From: Flavobacteriales bacterium | GTDB lineage: Bacteria > Bacteroidota > Bacteroidia > NS11-12g > UBA955 | NCBI GenBank assembly: GCA_947464515.1 | Contig: CANHXF010000006.1 | Location: 1 to 20,583 of the forward strand | Direction of reading: 5' to 3' | Length of the DNA: 20,583 nucleotides | Part shown: positions 8,813 through 15,678 of the stretch, one piece after another | Numbering within the stretch: the first letter of the stretch is position 1 | Layout of the letters: each line of letters starts with the position of its first letter | The notes under the pieces: model-generated | The model's input: only the letters and a program-made list of their open reading frames with translations | What the model was told of the DNA's origin: nothing | Database searches by the model: none | Made by a program: the position numbers and the translations under genes

Positions 8813-9736
8813 ATGACAAGTAACTGGACATCAATATTCGGAGAATATACATTAAAGAAAGACGAATTGACTTTCAAAGGAAAAGTTCAAGAGTATGACA
8901 AAGGACAAAAAAGTGCAGCAATCGCTAACTTAATTTGTGACCAATATTTTGGTGGTGGTAAAATCACAGCAGACATTTCCTTCAAAAAAATCAACCACCC
9001 GTCAGCTTGTGAAATCATAATATATTTTGAACCGCAGACCAAAAACTTTGTATCAGTTGGACTTGGTGGAGCAGGTAGTATGTATTCACTCAGAAGTTTT
9101 GCCGGTAACTGGACAAATCATTCACTGACTGGAGAATATAGCAACTTGAAACCGAATAAAGTTTACAAAGTAGAAGTTGAGTATAAAGGTTCGTCAGTGA
9201 CATTAAAAGTAGATGGAATAACAGTTTTCGTTTCAAACCTTCCATATAGTTTACCAATAAGTCAGACTGGACTTTGGTGCCAAAGCGAAGACGATATATT
9301 AATTAAGAACTTTACTGTCAAGAAAGAAACTCCAAAAGCATTTGTCGTAATGCAATTTAGTTCGCCTTACAATGAACTGTATGAAGATGTTATCAAAAAG
9401 GTTTGTAAAGACTTTGATTTAAGTGTTATTAGAGCAGATGAAACATTCGGACCAGGTCAAATTCTTGCCGACATAATCAAACAAATAAATGAAAGCAGGT
9501 TGATTATTGCTGAGATTTCACAAGCCAATCCAAATGTTTTTTATGAAGTAGGTTATTCTCACGCGCTTAATAAACCGACTATCCTAATAGCAGAAAAGAC
9601 AACAAAACTTCCATTTGACGTATCACCATTTAGGACATTGTTCTATGAAAATACAATTGCTGGTAAACAAAAAATTGAAGACGGACTTAGAAAACATATT
9701 GGTGCTGCATTATCTGACAGAGACTGGAATGTATGA
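8813..9736 (+). CDS. Jelly-roll domain fused to a DRHyd/TIR-like effector domain
   Basis: 307 residues with two domains. Residues 1-172 look like a concanavalin A/LamG-type jelly-roll (ITADISFKKINHPSACEIII, then VYKVEVEYKGSSVTLKVDG, then GLWCQSEDDILIKNFTVKK), as in 3-keto-disaccharide-hydrolase-like or laminin-G folds, and probably bind a glycan or other ligand. Residues 176-300 carry the domain seen in the previous gene: AFVVMQF (176-182), VIRADETFG (205-213), IIAEISQANPNVFYEVGY (231-248, likely catalytic Glu245), NKPTILIA and FDVSPFRTL. There is no signal peptide, so the protein is cytoplasmic despite the lectin-like fold. The layout suggests a sensor domain coupled to a nucleotide-hydrolysing effector, which is inference. 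It shares no operon overlap with the previous gene (186 bases apart). Confidence 0.7.
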   Translation: MTSNWTSIFGEYTLKKDELTFKGKVQEYDKGQKSAAIANLICDQYFGGGKITADISFKKINHPSACEIIIYFEPQTKNFVSVGLGGAGSMYSLRSFAGNWTNHSLTGEYSNLKPNKVYKVEVEYKGSSVTLKVDGITVFVSNLPYSLPISQTGLWCQSEDDILIKNFTVKKETPKAFVVMQFSSPYNELYEDVIKKVCKDFDLSVIRADETFGPGQILADIIKQINESRLIIAEISQANPNVFYEVGYSHALNKPTILIAEKTTKLPFDVSPFRTLFYENTIAGKQKIEDGLRKHIGAALSDRDWNV

Positions 9737-9994
9737 TAAATATTTCCGGAATTACTTCTGCTAGCACAATTTCGCTCAATGCTTTTTCATATTGAAGTTT
9801 ATTACTTTAACTCGCTTATTCAAAACAAACCCCGATGAACATTGAATATTCGACCATTGAGCAAAAGGTTTTGGAACAATATTTTCGTATGTTTTGTCTA
9901 ATGCCGTCTAAATCCATCTAATCTACTGTATCAAAATGTACCAATTTGTAAAGCCCCTTTTTCTTTCGAAATAATGATTTTAATTTAGTCGCCG
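9737..9994. other. Intergenic region upstream of the HTH gene
   Basis: 258 bases without a supported gene. The stretch GCTAGCACAATTTCGCTCAA near 9758 is in the style of the other cassette-like tails in this region. A possible TTTG at about 9943-9951 followed about 20 bases later by TAATGATTT could serve the gene at 9995, but the match is weak. Confidence 0.25.
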
Positions 9995-10369
9995 ATGGAA
10001 CCAAACACTGCGACAGAAATCACCAATGAAATGCTCATGGAACAGTTGATGGAAATGAAATCGATGATCACGAATTTGCAGTCCGAATTGGAAAGCTTGA
10101 AGAATCCAGTGGATGATTTCACAACCAAATGGGTAAGCACTTCAGACGTCATGACGATGCTTCGTGTGAGTCGCAGAACAATCGACAATTACATCAAAGC
10201 GGGCAAGCTCACTCCTACTCCGATTGGAAAGCGAAATTACTTCACCATCACACAGGTAAAGGGATTGATGTATACTCCTCCAATTCCCAAAACCCGCTCC
10301 TTATATGACCAAGTTCAAATCATGATGCAGCGCTTAGCAGAATTAGAAGAAGCCGGCGAGGACTGGTAG
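9995..10369 (+). CDS. HTH_17/MerR-like DNA-binding protein
   Basis: 124-residue helix-turn-helix protein. Residues 1-37 are methionine-rich and helical, likely a dimerising coiled coil (MLMEQLMEMKSMITNLQSEL). Residues 46-92 are a winged HTH of the excisionase/MerR type: WVSTSDVMTMLRVSRRTIDN, then YIKAGKLTPTPIGKRNYFTI. The C-terminus (YDQVQIMMQRLAELEEAGED) is again helical. Such proteins are common in Bacteroidota mobile elements as recombination directionality factors or local regulators. No integrase is adjacent; the nearest is 7 kb away and on the other strand. It resembles, in domain only, the HTH_17 protein at 17070-17429. The specific role is unknown. Confidence 0.7.
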   Translation: MEPNTATEITNEMLMEQLMEMKSMITNLQSELESLKNPVDDFTTKWVSTSDVMTMLRVSRRTIDNYIKAGKLTPTPIGKRNYFTITQVKGLMYTPPIPKTRSLYDQVQIMMQRLAELEEAGEDW

Positions 10370-10549
10370 ATCACCATTTAATCAAACAATCCACCATTCA
10401 AAAACTTTACCCTAAATAGGTATGTGTACTGCCATTTTTTTGGGGTGTTATTCTTTATCATTGTCACAGCACATTTCGTCAAATGCAGGACTATCGTTTA
10501 GCAAGTGAGGCAGCGGTACAATTTATTTAGCACTCCTATTTAGACAAAT

Positions 10550-11167
10550 ATGTATTACAAACTGACAGAGGAAATTTTAAAGTTGAGCGTTTCAAAATAT
10601 TGGGACAGTGCGAAATTTGAATGGAATTTTGATTCAGCATATGAGAGTGAAGAGAAGCAAACGTGTTTATGCGGCCATTACCCAATAGTTAATATTTGTG
10701 TAATTAAAAACAAAGAAAATAATTCAATTACTGAAGTAGGTAACTGTTGTATAATAAAATTTTTAGGAATAGACGAGGGAAATAAAATATTCATTTCTAT
10801 CAAGAGACTTAGAAACGACATAACAAAGAGTATGAGTATTGAGGTAATTGAATATCTCAAGAGTAAAAATATCTTAAACGCCATTGAGTTTGCATTTTAT
10901 CACGACGTTCATAGAAAGAGAAATTTATCTGACAAACAACTTGAATTTAAAACTAAAATAAACAAAAAACTATTAGACTATACACGCTACGAAGCAAATT
11001 CACAGTTCACTAGAATTAACACTGTTTTAGAATGGGCAAAAAATAGGTCTGGCTTTGATTTAACCTTCATAAAATCATTAAAGACTAGTTATGAAAGGGT
11101 CGGTAAACTGACAGAGAAACAGAAAATCGCATTGGACAATATAATTAACAAATGCAAAATAGAATAG
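10550..11167 (+). CDS. Uncharacterised protein with CxCG…CC motif
   Basis: 205 residues, function not recognised. The N-terminal third holds a cysteine cluster, CLCGHYPIVNIC (residues 39-50) and VGNCCIIKFLGI (63-74), with the spacing of a possible metal-binding knuckle (C39, C41, C50, C66, C67, plus H43). The rest is charged and helical, ending YERVGKLTEKQKIALDNIINK. A C-terminal 'LTEKQ' helix after a Cys-rich N-terminus is a layout I associate with small phage- or mobile-element-encoded proteins. The gene stands alone, about 180 bases from its neighbours on either side, in the cassette-like run of + strand genes. Confidence 0.55.
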   Translation: MYYKLTEEILKLSVSKYWDSAKFEWNFDSAYESEEKQTCLCGHYPIVNICVIKNKENNSITEVGNCCIIKFLGIDEGNKIFISIKRLRNDITKSMSIEVIEYLKSKNILNAIEFAFYHDVHRKRNLSDKQLEFKTKINKKLLDYTRYEANSQFTRINTVLEWAKNRSGFDLTFIKSLKTSYERVGKLTEKQKIALDNIINKCKIE

Positions 11168-11343
11168 GAAATACGAGTATTAACGAGGGCTTTAAGCGAG
11201 TCAGGGAAACGTCAAACTTGGAGATTTGTGTTTATATTCCATTTCAGTATTGATTGACAGTTTGATGCTACGAAGCTTGCCCGAAATCGAAGCCCAAAAA
11301 TGTTGTAGCTAAAACCAAAAGAAGACACAACAAGACATAGAAT
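11168..11343. other. Intergenic tail with GCTAC…GTAGC inverted arms
   Basis: No gene is supported. Short inverted arms GCTAC (about 11268) and GTAGC (about 11305) end in GTTGTAGCTAAAACC, the same style as GTTGGCGGTAAG after the next gene. Pairing between the arms is limited, so an attC-like reading is tentative. Confidence 0.25.
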
Positions 11344-11920
11344 ATGAAATTTATAACTAAACTTAACGGGAAGGAAGGAAGAATTTGAAGTCAAAACAAT
11401 TTCGTCTAGCGATTTCTTACTTTATGTAATTATAAGTTTACAAGTAGCTGAGGCATTATCAAATGCACTTGAAAAAATAATAAATAACTATAAGACAATT
11501 CTTGAAATTAAAATACTTCGCAATCGACTTAAAGAAAAGGGTGTTCCTGAAAAAGCGACTAAGGAAATAGAAGAACATGCAAATTCCTCAATGGAAGAAG
11601 TAATTAGAAAAATTGCGAATGAAGTAATCACTCAGTATCACAAAGGACAAGACGAAGGAAGAAAAAATGAATTAGCAAATGCCACAGTTATTGCCCTAAA
11701 TAAAATTGCAAATCGCATAGACAAAGGGTTTAATATCGAAGTAAGAGTTGAACCTTTGCCTCCAGCGACAGAGAAGAACAAGGACGACAAACAATATCAA
11801 GCTCAATTGACAAATATTTTAAACATTCAAAAACATTCAAAGACACTACAATATATCAACACTAGCGGACAACCAATTTTAGAATTAAAGGAATCTGAAA
11901 AACCTCAACCAAAGAAATAG
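11344..11920 (+). pseudogene. Frameshifted gene of unknown function
   Basis: An open frame ends at 11920, with its first ATG at 11591, but coding-like sequence in the same frame extends well upstream: EEFEVKTISSSDFLLYVIIS, then VAEALSNALEKIINNYKTIL. No start codon precedes this stretch in frame. ATG 11344 opens MKFITKLNGKEGRI in the neighbouring frame and hits TGA within the GGAAGGAAGAATTTGA run near 11370-11387. Joining the two by a one-base shift there gives a continuous protein of about 191 residues. It is helical throughout, with a conserved-looking centre (ATVIALNKIANRIDKGFNIE) and a polar tail. I do not recognise the family. Either the gene is broken, or the sequence has a one-base error, or the 109-residue product from ATG 11591 is made alone. 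Confidence 0.5.
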
Positions 11921-12039
11921 CGCTTGGCCATGAAACGTTGGCGGTAAGATTTGAGGAAATTTCAAACTTCGGGCAATTAGTGACACATAAACAATTTCTA
12001 GGCTGAATAATTCATTCCATTTGCATGAATTTTTCCATT

Positions 12040-12074
12040 TTTGCATGCATATCAAAAAAATGCCTTTACTTTTG
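12040..12074 (+). promoter_or_regulatory. Bacteroidota-type promoter for the AbiEi-like gene
   Basis: TACTTTTG at 12067-12074 fits the TAnnTTTG -7 element. TTTG at 12040-12043 is a possible -33 element, though the 23-base spacing is long. ATG 12086 lies 11 bases further on. This supports ATG 12086 over the in-frame TTG 12041, which lies inside the promoter. Confidence 0.5.
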
Positions 12075-12085
12075 TATCAAGAGAA

Positions 12086-12691
12086 ATGGATTTACTCCGT
12101 CAACATATCAAGCCGGGTGAAGTATATCGCCGTTCTGATCTGGAATATTACTCCACGGCCATAGACAGGCATTTGGCGACACTCACTAAAGACCGCACAT
12201 TGATAAAATTGAACCAAGGCCTGTATTACGCACCAAAGCAATCAAAATTTGGTATTGTCCCGCCCGATGATCTTCAAGTAGTAGAACGTTTTTTAAAAGA
12301 CGATGACTTTCTTTTGGTGTCCCCAAATAAATTCAATTCACTAGGACTTGGGCTCACGCAGTTATACAATACAACTTGGGTATATAATCATAAGCGAAAA
12401 GGGGAATTTCAACTCAACGGAAAGACATTTGAATTCAAGTTGAAGTCGTCGTTTCCCAAGAATATCACAAGAGAATACCTACTTGTTGATTTATTAAATA
12501 ATATTGAAGATCTTGCGGAAGACCAATCGCAAACTTTGGATAAATTACCTAATAACATTAACAGCTTTAATGCTGATGCTTTAATGAAGGTAACTCAGCT
12601 TTATGGAAATGGTAAAACAAAACGTAAATTAAAATCAATCGTACGAAACGTATTCAAGCATGGAATAATCGGACAAATTGAAAAAAAATGA
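12086..12691 (+). CDS. AbiEi/DUF6088-like antitoxin-type transcriptional regulator
   Basis: 201 residues from ATG 12086. Upstream TTG 12041 is in frame but overlaps the promoter. The N-terminal winged helix reads GEVYRRSDLEYYSTAIDRHLATL, then TLIKLNQGLYYAPKQSKFG, the pattern of AbiEi/DUF6088 antitoxins of type IV toxin-antitoxin systems, where it represses its own operon. The middle (FLLVSPNKFNSLGLGLTQLY, then KGEFQLNGKTFEFKLKSSFP) fits the family's second domain. The usual partner is an AbiEii nucleotidyltransferase toxin immediately downstream. Here an overlapping ATGA opens only 13 codons before a stop at 12727-12729, and the convergent RloB gene begins. The protein is thus an orphan antitoxin or a repressor kept for another purpose. 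Confidence 0.65.
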   Translation: MDLLRQHIKPGEVYRRSDLEYYSTAIDRHLATLTKDRTLIKLNQGLYYAPKQSKFGIVPPDDLQVVERFLKDDDFLLVSPNKFNSLGLGLTQLYNTTWVYNHKRKGEFQLNGKTFEFKLKSSFPKNITREYLLVDLLNNIEDLAEDQSQTLDKLPNNINSFNADALMKVTQLYGNGKTKRKLKSIVRNVFKHGIIGQIEKK

Positions 12692-12729
12692 AAAGATATA
12701 ATTCAATCCAATTTATCGAATCGAATTAG
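12688..12729 (+). pseudogene. 13-codon stub overlapping the AbiEi-like stop, possible toxin remnant
   Basis: ATG 12688 overlaps the previous stop as ATGA, the coupling expected of an AbiEi-AbiEii pair. The frame encodes MKRYNSIQFIESN and stops. The stub runs into the 3' end of the RloB gene on the other strand (from 12713). It could be the start of a toxin gene cut off when the AbiL-like pair arrived, or simply chance. Sequence too short to assign. Confidence 0.25.
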
Positions 12730-13324
12730 CTACCAGTAATTCTACCAACTGATACACCGTCGTTACACTCTGATTAAAAGCATTTTCCGGTTGCTCAAAT
12801 TTTGAATGAGCCTTTTTTGCATTTGCGATACCAACGTCTTTGATTTTGTCAAGCTGCATCCACATTCGTTCGCCCTGGCTATGACCTTTTTCTCTGAATT
12901 TATATTCGGGCAAATGCTTCTGTAGTTTCTTTTCATAATCCTTACGTTGAATAGGCGCTGCTATTTCCATGAAATGAAAAAGCCACCATATTTCAAAGGC
13001 TTCACAACTATATGTAACATTCAATCCGTTATCATTAGCTAATTTGATTGCTTTCAAAAAATCACTTTTCGAAGTTTCGTCTTTATCAAACACCACCCAA
13101 TATTCATCCACATGCTTTTTGATATTGTTTTTTTGAACGATAGCCTCTTCTACAATACTGAGCGCATTTCCTCCCGTAATTGTTCTACAACGAACCTTAA
13201 ACTTTTTAAAATACCCCTCCTCCGTCTGGCCTTCCGTGAAAATCATAAAAGTTTTTCGCAAATTGCGGGAATTCGCAACCTGACGACCATTCATTGGACC
13301 TTTACGTATTAATTTCCCTGCCAT
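12713..13324 (-). CDS. RloB-family protein (AbiLii-like), Toprim-related
   Basis: 203 residues of the RloB family (PF13707), the partner of an AAA ATPase in RloA/RloB and lactococcal AbiL-type phage-defence loci. Motifs suggest a Toprim-like nuclease fold: FMIFTEGQTEEGYFKKF (residues 26-42, with the acidic E31), YWVVFDKDE (75-83, the DxD pair) and CEAFEIWWLFHF (107-118). The protein probably cleaves or binds nucleic acid when the ATPase signals infection; target unknown. The start ATG 13324 lies 3 bases after the ATPase stop, so the two are co-translated. Its 3' end faces the AbiEi-like gene with only 21 bases between stops. The N-terminus is basic (MAGKLIRKGPMNGRQVANSR). Confidence 0.8.
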   Translation of the reverse strand: MAGKLIRKGPMNGRQVANSRNLRKTFMIFTEGQTEEGYFKKFKVRCRTITGGNALSIVEEAIVQKNNIKKHVDEYWVVFDKDETSKSDFLKAIKLANDNGLNVTYSCEAFEIWWLFHFMEIAAPIQRKDYEKKLQKHLPEYKFREKGHSQGERMWMQLDKIKDVGIANAKKAHSKFEQPENAFNQSVTTVYQLVELLVANSIR

Positions 13325-13327
13325 CCA

Positions 13328-14605
13328 TCAACGATTTAAACGGTTATCAAAATCACCTAAAAATGGCAAAGCGCCATATTTACCCTTGAGATAATTCAGT
13401 TCAATATTCTCATCATTTCTAGTTGCTTTTCCATCTTTCTTAAAATCTGCTAAAGAGTACAAATTTGAAGCCCCAAAGGAATCTTTTTCTACAAAAAATA
13501 TTTGATCCCTTCTAAGAATTTTCGCATCCAACAAGTTCGTATTGTGGGAGGTAAAAATCAACTGAGCATGGTTCTTATTGATCTCTTTATTGTGAAACAT
13601 TAGAACCAATCTTTCCGTTAACTCCGGATGAAGTTTCGCATCCAATTCATCAATCACCAGCACACTACCCTTTTCCAACACATCCAAAATAGGTCCAGCA
13701 ATGTGCGCAAACTTTTGTGTACCCTCAGATTCAAATAATCCAAAGTGAAATTCTTTCAATTCCGGAAGCCCATTTGAGTTCATCACAAACCTTTTCGACA
13801 TCAAATCATCCATGGTACCTGGCTCAACGTCAACTGCCGAGTTATCGCCTACAGTGAACTTAATGTTTTGACCTGGTATTGAATTGATTGAAATATCTTC
13901 AATACCGAAATCTGCGAACTTGATCAATTCAACAACCTTTTGGCTAAACTCTCTACTCTCTTTCATTCGCCTAACCGTATATTCTTTGTAAGCGTGATCT
14001 TCGATGCCCGAGATAATATTAAAATGGTTAATCCAGTCCAAAAATCCTGCACAAGAAGCATCGTTAAACTGCGCGCCAATTGTAACAAGAAAAGCTTTGG
14101 AATGAACCATCTTTTTTGATGTCAATTCATGCAAAATCTTGTTTTTCGTAGGTATGGTAAATTCTTGTCTCTTCCGATAAAACACCTCCGTTTCACGCTT
14201 TTCCTTTACATATAACCATTCTTCTTCCAACCCGGAATTCAGTAAACTAAACCCGTAACGATAGCTTTTCTCTTTCCAATAACATTCAACTTCGAATTGC
14301 ACAGGCAACTTTGCTTTTTCAGCATCGAGTTGAAAATTTGGAATGGAAAATTCTCTGCTACCTAGGTTTTGATTCCCGAAAATTATTAAGTTCCTAAACT
14401 GATGCAACGCTTTAACCAAATTGCTTTTTCCGCTCGCATTGGCACCGTACAACACGGCGGTGGACAGTGTATTTAAATCCTTTACAGTTTCCACATAGTT
14501 CTCTGTATCGTCAAATAATCGCTCTTTTTTAGCAGAAGCAATTAATGAAAACGATTGGTGCTCCTTAAAGGAAAAGACATTTTCAAAAGAAAACCTATTT
14601 ATCAT
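13328..14605 (-). CDS. AAA/ABC-type ATPase (RloA/AbiLi-like) of a defence pair
   Basis: 425-residue P-loop ATPase of the AAA_15/AAA_21, OLD-like, group. The N-terminus INRFSFENVFSFKEHQSFSL is the strand pair that opens RecF/SMC-like ATPases. Walker A is GANASGKS (54-61). The long central insertion (about 90-280) is family-typical. A signature-like SEGTQKF lies at 293-299, Walker B VLVIDELD at 315-322 followed by AKLHP, and the H-loop FTSHNTNLLD at 351-360. No C-terminal Toprim is fused; that role falls to the RloB protein encoded 3 bases downstream, matching AbiLi-AbiLii. It likely senses a phage trigger and activates RloB. A -7-like TATATTTG lies 27 bases upstream of the start. Length and motifs are intact, so the system looks functional. 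Confidence 0.85.
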   Translation of the reverse strand: MINRFSFENVFSFKEHQSFSLIASAKKERLFDDTENYVETVKDLNTLSTAVLYGANASGKSNLVKALHQFRNLIIFGNQNLGSREFSIPNFQLDAEKAKLPVQFEVECYWKEKSYRYGFSLLNSGLEEEWLYVKEKRETEVFYRKRQEFTIPTKNKILHELTSKKMVHSKAFLVTIGAQFNDASCAGFLDWINHFNIISGIEDHAYKEYTVRRMKESREFSQKVVELIKFADFGIEDISINSIPGQNIKFTVGDNSAVDVEPGTMDDLMSKRFVMNSNGLPELKEFHFGLFESEGTQKFAHIAGPILDVLEKGSVLVIDELDAKLHPELTERLVLMFHNKEINKNHAQLIFTSHNTNLLDAKILRRDQIFFVEKDSFGASNLYSLADFKKDGKATRNDENIELNYLKGKYGALPFLGDFDNRLNR

Positions 14606-14631
14606 AAAACATTATTTTTGTGATTCTTTCA

Positions 14632-14639
14632 CAAATATA
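14632..14639 (-). promoter_or_regulatory. -7 element of the AbiL-like operon promoter
   Basis: On the - strand this reads TATATTTG, an exact TAnnTTTG match, 27 bases before ATG 14605. No good TTTG -33 box is seen (a TTTT lies 16 bases upstream), so the promoter may be weak or activated. Confidence 0.4.
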
Positions 14640-14645
14640 CATATC

Positions 14646-14671
14646 AAAAAAGCAGAAAACTGCCATTTTTT
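14646..14671. terminator. Possible bidirectional terminator
   Basis: GCAG-AAAA-CTGC (14652-14663), flanked by A5-6 on the left and T5-6 on the right, forms a short hairpin with T-runs in both directions. It lies between the integrative-element genes (reading leftward, last stop 14889) and the AbiL-like promoter, where a terminator would insulate them. The GC stem is only 4 bp. Confidence 0.3.
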
Positions 14672-14809
14672 AGTTAAAAAAGTAAAAACATTGACAAAAT
14701 ACGCCGATAAGAATAAGCTTCTAATGCAAAATCGAGGTCATAAATACTTTTTGTGCTATGAAAAATACCGCGTTCATTCATTTCATGGTAATTTTTAGTA
14801 CCTAACGAG

Positions 14810-14883
14810 TAATTCCGCGGTAATTCCAAGGTAATCCCACGGAATAAAAGTAATTCCATGGGAATTTTGCGGGAATTTCGTGG
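14810..14883. repeat. Array of six 11-bp iterons (TAATTCCnnGG)
   Basis: Units: TAATTCCGCGG (14810-14820), TAATTCCAAGG (14821-14831), TAATCCCACGG (14832-14842), an 8-base gap, TAATTCCATGG (14851-14861), GAATTTTGCGG (14862-14872) and GAATTTCGTGG (14873-14883). The period of 11 is about one helical turn, so a protein could bind all copies on one face. The array ends 6 bases past the stop of the HTH/coiled-coil gene at 14889 and does not lie in a coding region. Iterons beside a DUF3987-type ATPase suggest a replication origin or regulator-binding site. Confidence 0.65.
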
Positions 14884-14888
14884 TAAAA

Positions 14889-15644
14889 TCAGCTGAAAAA
14901 ATCGGAATTATCGAGATTTTCAATGAATTCAATGGAATCATCGTCGTATTCATAGGTAACGGTGATATCTGAATCTTCATCATCCTCGTCCTTTTCTTCC
15001 ATTGCATTTTCTAGCTCTTCATCAAGCATTTCCATGAGGGACTTCAAATTGTCATATCCCATATGCGATTCGGTATCGATGCCGTATACTGCCACGTGCT
15101 GCTGAACTTGTTCCCATAATTTTCTGAGCACCTTGTGATGGCGTTTAAAAGTAGCAAGATCCATTTCAATCTCTTCGTCATCAACTTCATCCAAGTTCGC
15201 TCTCTCCTTCTGTATCCAAACCTTTAAGCCATGATTGATTTTTCGTTCTTCAATCTGTTGCTGTCTGGAAATGGCATCTTTCTCTAAATGCTTCAGCTCC
15301 AATTCTCGTTTTCGTAGCTCCAGTTCTCTGTCCTGTTGGACCAATTTGCGCAATTCGAGTTCATGCTCCAATTGCAATCTCTTTAAAGCGATTTCACGCT
15401 CAAATTTGTTGAATTCGTTGTTGTTTTCCATATCGTATTTATTTTTTTGGTTGATTGATTGTTGTGTGTTGGTGGCTATGGCAAAAAGGTCAATGGGCAA
15501 TGCATTGCCTCCATTGCCTGATTGGCCATTTAGCCACCGAAATACTGTACTCTTGCTAGTTTTAAGCTCTCCAACAATCTGTCTGATGCTTTTGCCCATT
15601 TCATGTAGTTCAAGGGCTCTTTTGATTAGTGCTTGGTCTTGCAT
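14889..15644 (-). CDS. HTH and coiled-coil protein of the integrative element
   Basis: 251 residues. Residues 1-40 form a resolvase/Hin-type HTH (RALELHEMGKSIRQIVGELK, then TSKSTVFRWLNG). A polar linker follows, then a long charged coiled coil at about 75-150 (repeated ELELRK units: LEHELELRKLVQQDRELEL, then RKRELELKHLEKDAIS). The remainder is acidic (EEKDEDDEDSD near the C-terminus). It has no catalytic motif. It is the last gene of a - strand group with the DUF3987-type ATPase (34-base gap), and its stop is 6 bases from the iteron array, so it is a reasonable candidate for an iteron-binding initiator or partition-like protein, which is inference from position and the HTH. Confidence 0.65.
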   Translation of the reverse strand: MQDQALIKRALELHEMGKSIRQIVGELKTSKSTVFRWLNGQSGNGGNALPIDLFAIATNTQQSINQKNKYDMENNNEFNKFEREIALKRLQLEHELELRKLVQQDRELELRKRELELKHLEKDAISRQQQIEERKINHGLKVWIQKERANLDEVDDEEIEMDLATFKRHHKVLRKLWEQVQQHVAVYGIDTESHMGYDNLKSLMEMLDEELENAMEEKDEDDEDSDITVTYEYDDDSIEFIENLDNSDFFS

Positions 15645-15678
15645 CTATGTTTTCTCTTATGTTCATTTATTCATATGT

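Noticed and set aside
14810..14883. CRISPR array
   Set aside because: Units are 11 bp and contiguous, without spacers, and no cas genes are visible.
14674..15007. Two short - strand reading frames over and beside the iterons
   Set aside because: Their translations (LRNYSLGTKNYHE-like) simply reflect the 11-bp repeats; one overlaps the coiled-coil gene.
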